Source: Paludifilum halophilum (GTDB lineage Bacteria > Bacillota > Bacilli > Thermoactinomycetales > DSM-45169). Taken from it: 64,000 nt of DNA. The notes under the pieces are model-generated. The model made no database searches and was not told the origin of the DNA. It saw nothing but the letters and a program-made list of their open reading frames with translations. The first letter of the stretch is position 1. Each line of letters begins with the position of its first letter. Positions 15,677 through 24,212 of the stretch are shown piece after piece. A program made the position numbers and the translations under genes. The DNA lies in assembly GCF_002245355.1 (NCBI RefSeq), contig NZ_NOWF01000001.1:124001-188000 (forward strand). Direction: 5' to 3'.

Positions 15677-17734
15677 ATTGACTTCTCAGTAAAAATTATA
15701 AAACATAAAAAACCTATTGTGATAACCGTTGTGGTTCTTGCTCTAGTCAGCACGATCATGCAGTTTGCAGTCTCTGTCAATTACAATATGGTTGATTATT
15801 TACCTGATGATGCACCATCTATACAAGCCATGGATTTAATGGAAGACGAATTTGATGAGCCGATTGCCAATGCGAGAGTGATGGTTCGCGATGTATCGAT
15901 TACCGAATCTTTAGCATACAAAGAAAGATTAGAAGCAATCGATGGTGTCACTGGAGTCACTTGGTTAGATGATGTTATCGATCTAAAAAAGCCCATCGAA
16001 ATGGCGGATCCAGATACGGTAGAACCTTATTATCAAGATGAAACAGCGTTATTCTCGTTAAATATCCGTGAGGGTGATGAAGTCGCAACCACCGATCAAA
16101 TTTATGACTTGATCGGTGAGGAAAACGCCATTTCTGGCGAAGCAGTCGATACAGCGACATCCCAAAAAATGGCCGGTCAAGAGTCTTTAAATGCCGCCGC
16201 TTTGTTAGTTCCCATCATTATCATCATTTTAATTCTATCCACAACATCTTGGATCGAACCGTTATTTTTTTTAACGGCCATCGGAATTTCCGTTCTAATT
16301 AACTTGGGAACGAATATTTTCATCGGTGAAATATCCTTTGTTACACAGTCGGTAGCACCGATCTTACAACTGGCTGTATCTTTGGATTACGCCATTTTTC
16401 TGCTTCACAGCTTTTCAGACTATCGCAAACGGGTATCGGATCCCAATGAAGCGATGCGGCGAGCCATCAAACAATCGTTCCCCGCTATTGCAGCCAGTGC
16501 ATCAACAACGTTTTTCGGCTTCATCGCACTATCATTTATGAATTTTGGCATCGGCGCTGACTTAGGCTTTAACCTTGTCAAAGGAATTGTTCTCAGCTTT
16601 ATTAGCGTCGTCGTCTTTCTACCTGCTTTAACGCTGATGTTTTACAAATGGATCGATCGTACACAACATAAACCATTATTTCCGAGCTTAGAAAATATCG
16701 GAAAGCGGGTTATGCAATTTCGAATTCCAAATTTAATCCTCCTTTTACTCTTGATCGTACCGGCATTTTTAGCTCAGAGCCAAACCTCCTTTATCTACGG
16801 GGTTGGAGAACAGCCAGAAACAACCCGGGCGGGTGCTGATGCAGCCGCTATACAGGAAGAGTTCGGAAAGAATACTTCGATGATCCTACTTGTTCCTAAA
16901 GGGGGGATGGGTAAGGAAGAAGAACTCGTTCAACACTTAGAGGAACTCCCTCATGTGTCGAGTGTTATTTCATACGTAAACACTGTCAGTTCGGCTATTC
17001 CGCCTGACTATTTAGAGGAGTCGGCGACGGAACCATTTTACTCAAAAAACTACACGCGAATCACGCTGAATACCGAGACCGACTCGGAAGGTGATGAAGC
17101 CTTTTCGTTAATCGATGAAGTTCGAGATACAGCTGAATCCTATTATGATGAGGTCCATCTGCTCGGTGAGAGTGTGACACTGTATGATATAAAAAATACC
17201 GTTGAACAAGATAACACGGTCGTGAATTTGCTAACGATTATTATGATCGCCATCGTGCTTGTCATCACTTTCCGATCGATCTCGATCCCGATTGTCTTAT
17301 TACTGACGATTCAATCGGCCGTATGGCTAAACTTATCTGTCCCATATTTCACAGATTCGTCATTGGTGTATGTCGGTTATTTAATCATCAGTACGGTACA
17401 ACTCGCTGCCACAGTCGATTACGGTATCTTATTTACGGAAAACGATCGAAACCTCCGTCAAGAAATGCCTGCCATGAAGGCGATTAAGAAGACGATCGAT
17501 GACAAGATGTTTGCGATATTGATATCTGCTTCCATCTTATCAAGCGTTGGGTTTATTTTATCGTTCACATCAACAAACCCCATTGTGTCTTCGATTGGGT
17601 TATTGCTGGGCAGAGGTGCATTACTCGCGTTTGTGATGGTCGTTTTCGCCTTACCAGCTATGTTGGTCGTATTCGATCGAGTGATTGAAAAAACAACGCT
17701 GCGAGCGAACTTTTATAAGGGGAAAGGAGAATGA
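15677..17734 (+). CDS. MMPL/RND family exporter
   Basis: About 685 residues with two repeats of one helix, a large extracellular domain and a five-helix bundle. The family hallmarks are present, including VNYNMVDYLPDDAPS after the first helix and the paired motifs QLAVSLDYAIFLLH and QLAATVDYGILFTEN in the two bundles, which carry the charged residues used for proton coupling. Such proteins export lipids, siderophores or drugs. The GTG at 15719 lacks a ribosome site and would truncate the first helix; the coding sequence continues upstream (IDFSVKIIKHKKP) to an ATT at 15677, 9 bases after AGAGGA. It is translationally coupled to the next gene by a 4-base overlap. Confidence 0.85.
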   Translation: MDFSVKIIKHKKPIVITVVVLALVSTIMQFAVSVNYNMVDYLPDDAPSIQAMDLMEDEFDEPIANARVMVRDVSITESLAYKERLEAIDGVTGVTWLDDVIDLKKPIEMADPDTVEPYYQDETALFSLNIREGDEVATTDQIYDLIGEENAISGEAVDTATSQKMAGQESLNAAALLVPIIIIILILSTTSWIEPLFFLTAIGISVLINLGTNIFIGEISFVTQSVAPILQLAVSLDYAIFLLHSFSDYRKRVSDPNEAMRRAIKQSFPAIAASASTTFFGFIALSFMNFGIGADLGFNLVKGIVLSFISVVVFLPALTLMFYKWIDRTQHKPLFPSLENIGKRVMQFRIPNLILLLLLIVPAFLAQSQTSFIYGVGEQPETTRAGADAAAIQEEFGKNTSMILLVPKGGMGKEEELVQHLEELPHVSSVISYVNTVSSAIPPDYLEESATEPFYSKNYTRITLNTETDSEGDEAFSLIDEVRDTAESYYDEVHLLGESVTLYDIKNTVEQDNTVVNLLTIIMIAIVLVITFRSISIPIVLLLTIQSAVWLNLSVPYFTDSSLVYVGYLIISTVQLAATVDYGILFTENDRNLRQEMPAMKAIKKTIDDKMFAILISASILSSVGFILSFTSTNPIVSSIGLLLGRGALLAFVMVVFALPAMLVVFDRVIEKTTLRANFYKGKGE

Positions 17735-19542
17735 TGATGAGGTTTAAACGGACTGGTGCCATATTCATGGCCCTCCTTCTTGTGATACCGACGCATCTCG
17801 TATCAGCGGCGAAACAAGAAGAAAAATCACAAAGCGAAGGATCCTATTCTGAGAAAAGCGAAGTTGTATATGCCACATTAGAGGCCAATGGCGATCAAAA
17901 AGAGATGTATGTCGTCAACCATTTCTCAATCGATAAATCTGGAAAAATCATCGACTATGGACCTTACACCAGTGTTGAAAATTTAACCAACTTAACAGAG
18001 ATGAAATTGAACGATCATCAAGTTGGGTTTACCGCCACAGAAGATCCGTTTTATTACCAAGGGAATCTAGAAGGTCGATCATTACCATGGGATATCGATG
18101 TGTCCTATCAATTAAATGGTGAAACCTTACCTCCTGAAAAACTGTTAGGTAAAGATGGAAAACTGGAGATTCACATTGATACCAAAGCGAACGAAAAGGA
18201 TAATCCCTTTTTCAAGAATTATATGTTACAGATATCCCTTCCTTTAAACTCGGATATCTATCAAAATATCGAGACTCAAAACGGAACAATCGCCGATGCA
18301 GGAAAAAATAAACAAGTGGCCTTTACCGTTATGCCTGAAAAAGAAGAGAGCTTTGTTGTAAAAGCTGATGTAAAGGATTTAGAAATCGAAAGTATAGAAA
18401 TAACGGGCATGCCAGCCTCCATGCCCATTGATACGTCTAATGCCGATGACATCACAAATGATGCGAAGTCTCTATCCGATGCGACAAAAGGCATTGATGT
18501 AGGCATTGATGAACTGAATAAAGGGATAACAGAATTAAATCAGGGTGTCGTGAGCTTGCACGGAGGGTCGCAGGAGTACAAGAAGGGAATTAATAAACTC
18601 GATCATGGCTCCTCAGAACTGATTGAAGGATCTAAGTCCATTGATGAATCGCTAGAAAAAATGAGTCAGTCATTAGGAAGTCATTCGGGTCAGATGAATG
18701 TGAGCAAATTACAGGAACTACAAAAAAGACTCACGGACATGGCAAACGGGTTAAAAGTAACAGAAAATAACCTTGCTGATTTACGGGATCGATATTCGAA
18801 CGCTTACAATAGACTAGACAAATCGATAGCGGCCATTCCCGCTTATCATATCTCCGATGAAGAAATACAGGAATTAAAAGAGAGCGATGCGGATTCTAAA
18901 GTTGTCGATAAACTGGTCAAAACCTATACTGCTGCCCGTGCCACGAAGGATACCTATTCCGATTTGAAAAAAACCTTTCGAGCAGTGGATCCGACGCTTA
19001 AAGACGTTACAGGCTCCGTTCATGATATGAGAATCTATCTAGAAACCATCGTTGATGAATTAGACAAAAGCCTGGATCATACGAATTTGGATGAATCGAT
19101 GAAGGAATTACAGCAAGGGTTAAATGCTCTATCATCCAATTATAAATCCTTCCATTCGGGATTGGTCGATTATACCGAAGGTGTAGCCAGATTATCAAAA
19201 TCATATGGGGAGTTACATGGTGGCATCACAGAACTGACAAATGGAACACATGAATTAAAAAATGGCGTTCATGAACTCCATAATGGTACATCGGAGTTGG
19301 CTCAATCGACGAATGATCTACCAGATCAAATTCAAACCGAAATCGACCAAATGACCGATGAATACGATAAATCGGATTTTGACCCCGTTTCATTTGTTTC
19401 ATCCAAAAATAAAAAGGTTCAGTCTGTGCAATTTGTCATGAAAACAGAAAGCATAAAAAGAGATAAAGACAAAAAGGATGATCAACAAAAAGAAGAAGAG
19501 AAAAAGGGATTCTGGGACCGGTTCTTGGATTTGTTTAGATAA
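17731..19542 (+). CDS. Secreted heptad-repeat (YhgE-like) partner of the MMPL exporter
   Basis: 603 residues starting with a signal peptide (IFMALLLVIPTHLVSA). The middle and C-terminal parts carry repeated units of the form LxxGxxxLxxG (GIDELNKGITELNQG, ELTNGTHELKNGVHELHNG), the X-X-X-L-X-X-G heptad pattern found in YhgE/Pip-type proteins and MMPL partners. A charged C-terminal tail ends in a short amphipathic helix (GFWDRFLDLFR). The start overlaps the MMPL stop (ATG 17731, 17734 and 17737 are all possible), so the two proteins are made together. It probably forms a long helical extracellular stalk working with the exporter; that is inference. No catalytic motif is visible. Confidence 0.75.
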   Translation: MMMRFKRTGAIFMALLLVIPTHLVSAAKQEEKSQSEGSYSEKSEVVYATLEANGDQKEMYVVNHFSIDKSGKIIDYGPYTSVENLTNLTEMKLNDHQVGFTATEDPFYYQGNLEGRSLPWDIDVSYQLNGETLPPEKLLGKDGKLEIHIDTKANEKDNPFFKNYMLQISLPLNSDIYQNIETQNGTIADAGKNKQVAFTVMPEKEESFVVKADVKDLEIESIEITGMPASMPIDTSNADDITNDAKSLSDATKGIDVGIDELNKGITELNQGVVSLHGGSQEYKKGINKLDHGSSELIEGSKSIDESLEKMSQSLGSHSGQMNVSKLQELQKRLTDMANGLKVTENNLADLRDRYSNAYNRLDKSIAAIPAYHISDEEIQELKESDADSKVVDKLVKTYTAARATKDTYSDLKKTFRAVDPTLKDVTGSVHDMRIYLETIVDELDKSLDHTNLDESMKELQQGLNALSSNYKSFHSGLVDYTEGVARLSKSYGELHGGITELTNGTHELKNGVHELHNGTSELAQSTNDLPDQIQTEIDQMTDEYDKSDFDPVSFVSSKNKKVQSVQFVMKTESIKRDKDKKDDQQKEEEKKGFWDRFLDLFR

Positions 19543-19742
19543 GACCTGATAGAAGATCTTTTGCAGACTTTTGATTACGGGAGCTTTGTTCAGAAGAGAT
19601 CGGAGGTAATGCGGAAAGATCAGTTGTTGGACGTCTCTCTAAACAATGAGCAACGACCATGGTCCATATAGGCTGCTGCCGTGCCTTATTTTTTTCGCTG
19701 AGCATACCGTTAGGCGAGAAACCATGGGAAGGAAGCGGTTTA

Positions 19743-20669
19743 ATGGAAAAATGCAGAAACAAAAGCTCGTCGTTGCCCATGTATCCCTATTTTGGCTATG
19801 AAACTCAGTGTGAGCAGGTTCCCATCACTTTTCCTCCTCAGCATCAAGACAGACAGCCTGGTCTGGAATACATGATGAAACCCCTGCCAATAGCCGATAA
19901 CCCTGAATACAGGGGAAGTGGGAAGATGGCCGGGAAAGTTGCGATCATCACGGGAGGGGACAGTGGAATCGGTCGCGCTGTCGCTATTGGCTTCGCCAAA
20001 GAGGGGGCGGACGTGGTGATTGTTTATTTATATGAACGCCGAGATGCCATAACGACCCAGCGGATGGTGGAGCGATATGGGCGTAGATGTCTGTTAATCG
20101 AGGGCGATTTGCGTCAATCCGCATTTTCGGATGAAGTCGTGCAAAAAACGCTTGAGTACTACGGTCAAATGGATGTTTTAGTCATCAATCAAGCGGTCCA
20201 GTTCCCCCAAGAAAGCATCCGGGATATTTCCGACAAACAGTTGGAAGATACATTCCGTACCAACATTTTTCCTCACTTTTACCTGACTCGAGCGGCTATC
20301 CCTTATCTTCGTCCGGGAAGTTCGATCATCAGTACAACATCTGTCACCGCGTATGAGGGGGCTCCACTGCTGGTTGATTATTCTTCCACAAAAGGAGCTA
20401 TTGTGTCATTTACCCGTTCTTTGTCTCTTCAATTGGTTCGTTGCGGGATACGAGTGAATGCAGTTGCTCCCGGGCCGATATGGACACCATTGATCGTATC
20501 CAGTTATTCAGCCGATTATGTGAAGACCTTCGGTTCGGATACGCCTATGAAACGCGCCGGTCAACCATTTGAACTCGCTCCGACATACGTCTATTTGGCA
20601 TCCGATGATTCATCATACGTTACCGGTCAGGTATTGCATGTCAATGGTGGCGTCATCACGGAAACTTGA
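19743..20669 (+). CDS. Short-chain dehydrogenase/reductase (YhdF/YhxC-like)
   Basis: 308 residues. The N-terminal extension (FPPQHQDRQPGLEYMMKPLP) is typical of the general-stress SDR subgroup of Bacillus. The Rossmann fold follows with TGGDSGIGRAVA, the NQAV segment in place of the usual NNA(G/A), and the catalytic YSSTKGA. Substrate unknown; homologues are often annotated as glucose or alcohol dehydrogenases. ATG 19743 is preceded by GGAAGG; an open frame continues upstream to 19659 without a ribosome site. The 200 bases before it show no gene. A strong terminator follows. Confidence 0.85.
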   Translation: MEKCRNKSSSLPMYPYFGYETQCEQVPITFPPQHQDRQPGLEYMMKPLPIADNPEYRGSGKMAGKVAIITGGDSGIGRAVAIGFAKEGADVVIVYLYERRDAITTQRMVERYGRRCLLIEGDLRQSAFSDEVVQKTLEYYGQMDVLVINQAVQFPQESIRDISDKQLEDTFRTNIFPHFYLTRAAIPYLRPGSSIISTTSVTAYEGAPLLVDYSSTKGAIVSFTRSLSLQLVRCGIRVNAVAPGPIWTPLIVSSYSADYVKTFGSDTPMKRAGQPFELAPTYVYLASDDSSYVTGQVLHVNGGVITET

Positions 20670-20694
20670 TTAAAAAAGCAAAATCCGCAATAAA

Positions 20695-20743
20695 AAGGCT
20701 GCTGACTTCAATTCTGATCAGCAGCCTTACCCGCTGAGCGGGT
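20695..20743 (+). terminator. Terminator after the SDR gene, tandem hairpins
   Basis: An 11-bp stem (AAGGCTGCTGA / TCAGCAGCCTT), directly followed by a second hairpin (ACCCGC-TGA-GCGGGT). The next 200 bases, to 20939, hold no convincing gene. Confidence 0.8.
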
Positions 20744-20939
20744 CCTTTATTTGAAAACCCCTTGAGAGTGTGATAGAAAAATGACATATTGGAGAGTGAT
20801 TGACGGCAGATGAATCGGCCATGAGATTTTCCCGGACCACCGGGCCGTACATACCCAGCCAAAACCACCATGCCGAAGTTTCATGGTCAGTCCACCCTTC
20901 TTCTCTGGAGGGTTCACACGGCTCCGACTTTGAAACGGG

Positions 20940-21254
20940 TTACCTGGATGTCTGTTCATTTTGTACCGAGGCTTCCAATGAAGTTCCCTCATAGATGGGG
21001 ATGTTGTGAAAAAAATCGCTGAGCTGTTTTAAGGCTTGTTCCGCATCGGGACCAGCGGCCGTGAGAACCAACTGATCCCCACTTTCCACCCCGACAAATA
21101 GTGAAACGAGACCCAACAGCCCCTTGCTGTTGGCAGTGATCTTACCATGACAAACCATGATATGGCTAGAATAGCGGCGGGCGGTTTCGACGAATTGAGT
21201 CACTTCCCGCAGGGACGGTTTGGCTCGGATGGTGAAGTTTCGTTTTTTACGCAC
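20940..21254 (-). CDS. HPr-like protein lacking both phosphorylation sites
   Basis: 104 residues aligning over its length with HPr/Crh (FTIRAKPSLREVTQFVETARRY, NSKGLLGLVSL, LTAAGPDAEQAL). In HPr the catalytic His15 lies in GIHARPA; here the same place reads SLREVTQ, so the histidine is replaced by arginine. The regulatory Ser46 (LKSIMG in HPr) is also gone (SKGLLG). The protein therefore cannot act as a PTS phosphocarrier nor receive the HPr-kinase signal as known; Crh loses only the histidine. The start is GTG 21254 with GGGAGG, 7 bases. It lies next to a wrecked cidA/lrgB gene. A structural or regulatory role is possible. Confidence 0.7.
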   Translation of the reverse strand: MRKKRNFTIRAKPSLREVTQFVETARRYSSHIMVCHGKITANSKGLLGLVSLFVGVESGDQLVLTAAGPDAEQALKQLSDFFHNIPIYEGTSLEASVQNEQTSR

Positions 21255-21266
21255 TGGAATTCCTCC

Positions 21267-21611
21267 CTAATTAAAATCTAAAAAAGAACAGGTAGTAGAA
21301 TCGGGGTTAACAGCCCGACTATGAATGCGGTCAAAGTCATCCCCGCCACCTACATGGCGGTGGCGGGTTCTCCCCACTTGGAAGCGCTGACCTTCTACCA
21401 TCTGGGCCGCGGTACCCATCGCCAGGCCTTTCAGCCATTGGCTCTGCACTCCCATCCACGTTACCCCTATGATCACCGCCGGAGGGATCGGGAGGTGTAG
21501 AAACCGAACCACCCACTCGGATCCGTAAAATAAGAGGAACAGGATTTCCAAAACCACAAACCAAATGGAACGATTGTTCTTCCCCATCCCCTTCTGTTTC
21601 TGCCGGTCCAT
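21267..21611 (-). pseudogene. Decayed CidA/LrgA-LrgB holin-like gene
   Basis: The first half (LEILFLLFYGSEWVVRFLHLPIPPAVI) is CidA/LrgA-like, but it then jumps into the C-terminal part of an LrgB-type protein (WLKGLAMGTAAQMVEG). From there the correct frame shifts: the next frame reads SASKWGEPATAM, a stop (TAG), then VAGMTLTAFIVGLLTPILL and ends at 21278. So one internal deletion has joined the two genes, followed by a frameshift and a nonsense codon. CidA/LrgB pairs modulate murein hydrolase export and by-product transport; this copy cannot work. It is a relic of a cidAB/lrgAB pair. Confidence 0.65.
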
Positions 21612-21731
21612 TGTTGATTCTTACTATACGGCTCCTCCCCTTTTTTGCGCAAATTTTATGTAAGATTATATAACACGGAAAAAGCGTTTACATCTCTTTT
21701 TTGCTCTTTATTCGATTTTCATCCGTAAATG

Positions 21732-21748
21732 TGTAAATAAAATTTACA
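21732..21748 (+). promoter_or_regulatory. GlnR/TnrA box upstream of the methyltransferase gene, site 1
   Basis: TGTAA-N7-TTACA, a full match to TGTNAN7TNACA, about 55 bases upstream of the predicted start point. It is 53 bases from site 2, almost the same distance as between the two amtB boxes. Confidence 0.75.
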
Positions 21749-21784
21749 TATAAATAATCTTGAGACGCAGTCCATTTTCGAATA

Positions 21785-21801
21785 TGTTATATTAACTTAC
21801 A
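21785..21801 (+). promoter_or_regulatory. GlnR/TnrA box upstream of the methyltransferase gene, site 2
   Basis: TGTTA-N7-TTACA, a second full match, overlapping a candidate -10 (TATGTT 21783-21788, 17 bases after TTGAGA 21760-21765). The rest of the 350-base gap, 21612-21962, holds no gene. Confidence 0.75.
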
Positions 21802-21962
21802 ATAATAAACGCATATACTCCGATTTCCGTCGGGGGACAAAAAGGGTGAGGTGCTTCCTATTATATCCTGGTTTAAATGCAAGGTTCCGGGTAGTGGTGA
21901 AGGAAGGACTTTTTTACGGTATGGGGCGAAGACTTTATGGTAAAGACAAGGAGGTTGAAAAG

Positions 21963-22901
21963 ATGAAGGGGTTAGAGGAATTCGTTTATAAAATGGTCGA
22001 TTCACAGTACGAAATCAATCTTTCGAAAGAGGTCTCTGAACTTCATCCAAAGAGGTTGAGGCTCCAACTGAACGAACATGGTTTGGAACCGATTTATCGA
22101 TACAGAAAAGAGATTGCACGGTTCTACACCTATAAAGACGATCTCCGTCAGGAACTGATTTACTATATGACGAAACAAACCAAAAACACGATCCACCATT
22201 TGAATCAATTTGTTCATCTAACTCCGCAAGATGAAGATTCTTTGATCAACCTCTACTCTCAATTCGTTCATGTCACTCTGAATGGGTTTAGATGTTCCGA
22301 GTCCTTTCCTGTTTTCAAAAGTCATCTGCGAGGCAGCATCGACCGTCATTCGTCGTTTCTGACTCATTATTTGCATACCATCCGCGATGCTCACATCATC
22401 CGTTCAGACTCCTTCCAACCTGTTGTATGTCACGAATATACCCCGACACTGCAGTTACGCCTGCTCGGAATGCAGCATTCCCAAATTCAAGAACCGATCC
22501 TGGATATTGGTTGTGGAAGCCAGGGGCGATTGGTTCGGTATTTCCGCGATCAGGGATTGGAGGCCTATGGAGTGGATCGACATGTTATTCAAGATCTTTA
22601 TCTTTTTGAGGCAGATTGGTTTGAATTTCCTTTTCTAAAGAATACATGGGGAACGATTCTTTCCCATATGGCGTTTTCCAATCATTTTGTTCATCATCAT
22701 TGGAGGAAAGACGGACAACCCGAAAAGTACGCCGAGATTTATATGAACATCTTGGAGTCCTTAAGAAAGAAGGGAAGTTTTTTCTATGTTCCCGGACTTC
22801 CATTTATAGAAGAATGGTTACCATCCAATCGCTATCGACTCCAACGAACCACGATAGACCGGCAACCATCTTTTTATTCGACACAAATCATGAAGCGGTG
22901 A
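21963..22901 (+). CDS. Class I SAM-dependent methyltransferase, nitrogen-regulated, function unknown
   Basis: 312 residues. The C-terminal half has the SAM-binding motif I (ILDIGCGSQGRLVRYF), an acidic residue at the end of strand 2 (YGVDRHVI) and LSHMAFSNHF in the motif IV region. The N-terminal 150 residues are helical and basic and are not recognised; they may hold the substrate. ATG 21963 follows AAGGAGG by 7 bases; a frame continues upstream to 21846 without a ribosome site. Two perfect GlnR/TnrA boxes precede the gene, and a strong terminator follows, so it is a single-gene, nitrogen-controlled unit. The substrate cannot be guessed from sequence. Confidence 0.7.
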   Translation: MKGLEEFVYKMVDSQYEINLSKEVSELHPKRLRLQLNEHGLEPIYRYRKEIARFYTYKDDLRQELIYYMTKQTKNTIHHLNQFVHLTPQDEDSLINLYSQFVHVTLNGFRCSESFPVFKSHLRGSIDRHSSFLTHYLHTIRDAHIIRSDSFQPVVCHEYTPTLQLRLLGMQHSQIQEPILDIGCGSQGRLVRYFRDQGLEAYGVDRHVIQDLYLFEADWFEFPFLKNTWGTILSHMAFSNHFVHHHWRKDGQPEKYAEIYMNILESLRKKGSFFYVPGLPFIEEWLPSNRYRLQRTTIDRQPSFYSTQIMKR

Positions 22902-22984
22902 AAGAAGATTGCGCAATACCTGATTTCATATGGCATACGGCATAAGCTGAATTAATGGCAATGCTTCGGTTTTTGGATTTCACC

Positions 22985-23025
22985 AATAGAAATGACTCGA
23001 CTACTTTTGTCGAGTCATTTCTATT
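22985..23025 (+). terminator. Terminator after the methyltransferase gene
   Basis: A 17-bp perfect stem (AATAGAAATGACTCGAC arm) with a 7-base loop. The right arm ends in T residues; it may serve both convergent genes. Confidence 0.8.
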
Positions 23026-23073
23026 TAAAAAAAGGTCGAGAAGGGGCGGGTTTCATTTTTGGGACAGTGACCC

Positions 23074-24069
23074 TTAAAGAGGGGGGAGTTGCTTGTAAAC
23101 CCGGATCATCTGCGGCACAACTTTCCGAACATCATGCATATCTTCCACGTACTTCCGACCCGAGATGCCCAGTCTTCTCCGTTCTGCCGGGTGTGTGATA
23201 AGCCATTCTAATTGTTCATAGAGGGTTGCAGGATTAGCAGAAACGATAGGGGGATCGGTGAGAAAGGTAGATTTTAGGTCTTCCCGAAGGTAGGAAATGA
23301 CAGGTTTCCCCAAAGCCATCGCTTCCACCGCCAGTACCCCATAGGTACCGATCAAAAGCTGGTCAATAATGATATCCGCACGGGAATAGATTTTGAGTGC
23401 CTTACGTTGCGGAAGGTTTTTGACCAGTTGAAAGTCGAAATCGTAGCGCCTCTGCAATTCTTTGACGGTGTCGATCACGTCCCCGCTTCCTTTGAAGAAA
23501 GGCAAGGAAGGGGCATGGACCACCAGTGGGCGATCGTTTTTCTCATCAGGGAACCGGGGGCGAAATGATTGCGTTTGAATCATGCGCGGTACCACGTGAA
23601 CCTTTTCATAGAAAAGCTTGGCGTGTTCGTACAGCTCATAGTCGGGAACTACAGCATCGCGAATACGACGGGATAATATTTTAAGATGATTGACTACTTG
23701 CTCCTCCGTTTGCCCATTTCGATAAAGGATTCGGATATAAGGGTTGTTTTTTCGTGCAGCGGAACGGATTCTTACATCATTACCACAATGTCGCATCAAT
23801 ACTTTTTTGTGTTGATGAATTAATTGATCGAGATCGGAACCATCATTATATATGGTTAGACCCCAGTAATAATGAAAAACATCAAATTCATTCCAGTGTT
23901 CAGAAAACCATTTTTTCATCTCTGGCCGTGAAAGTTGCAGTTGGCGATAATGTCCAAAAGGGTTTCGATTATAAGTACACAGGGTCACTTGATAATCAAT
24001 CCCGTTCAAGTTTTTGGCTAGAAGTCCCGCTTGACCGGCCATATCCACAGGTGCAATAAGGATTCGCAT
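23074..24069 (-). CDS. GT4-family glycosyltransferase
   Basis: About 331 residues with a GT-B fold. The N-terminal domain starts MRILIAPVDMAGQAGLL, and the C-terminal donor domain has VVHAPSLPFFKGSGDVI and DQLLIGTYGVLAVEAMALGKPV, the usual GT4 nucleotide-sugar glutamate region. ATG 24067-24069 (reverse) lies 9 bases after GGGAGG; an extension to 24105 is open but has no ribosome site. It diverges from the CgeB-like gene, sharing a 140-base gap. A role in spore-surface or cell-surface glycan synthesis is inferred from neighbours; donor and acceptor are unknown. Confidence 0.8.
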   Translation of the reverse strand: MRILIAPVDMAGQAGLLAKNLNGIDYQVTLCTYNRNPFGHYRQLQLSRPEMKKWFSEHWNEFDVFHYYWGLTIYNDGSDLDQLIHQHKKVLMRHCGNDVRIRSAARKNNPYIRILYRNGQTEEQVVNHLKILSRRIRDAVVPDYELYEHAKLFYEKVHVVPRMIQTQSFRPRFPDEKNDRPLVVHAPSLPFFKGSGDVIDTVKELQRRYDFDFQLVKNLPQRKALKIYSRADIIIDQLLIGTYGVLAVEAMALGKPVISYLREDLKSTFLTDPPIVSANPATLYEQLEWLITHPAERRRLGISGRKYVEDMHDVRKVVPQMIRVYKQLPPL

Positions 24070-24212
24070 AGTCTGAGGCCTCCCTTTTTTCAATAGCATG
24101 ATCATTACAATATACTTTCTGATGGGATAAACGGAACGGCTACCATGGACACGGCCCCAATCCTTTTGAAATCAGCAGAATATAATAAAGAAAGATGTTG
24201 GGAGGGATAGAC

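Noticed and set aside
20747-20992. 81-codon frame on the minus strand downstream of the HPr-like gene
   Set aside because: It overlaps the end of the HPr-like gene, spans the region before the SDR terminator, has only a weak ribosome site and no recognisable pattern.
24170-24190. TATAAT at 24181 as a SigA promoter of the CgeB-like gene
   Set aside because: No -35 element at a suitable distance and no extended -10; a mother-cell promoter is equally unproven.
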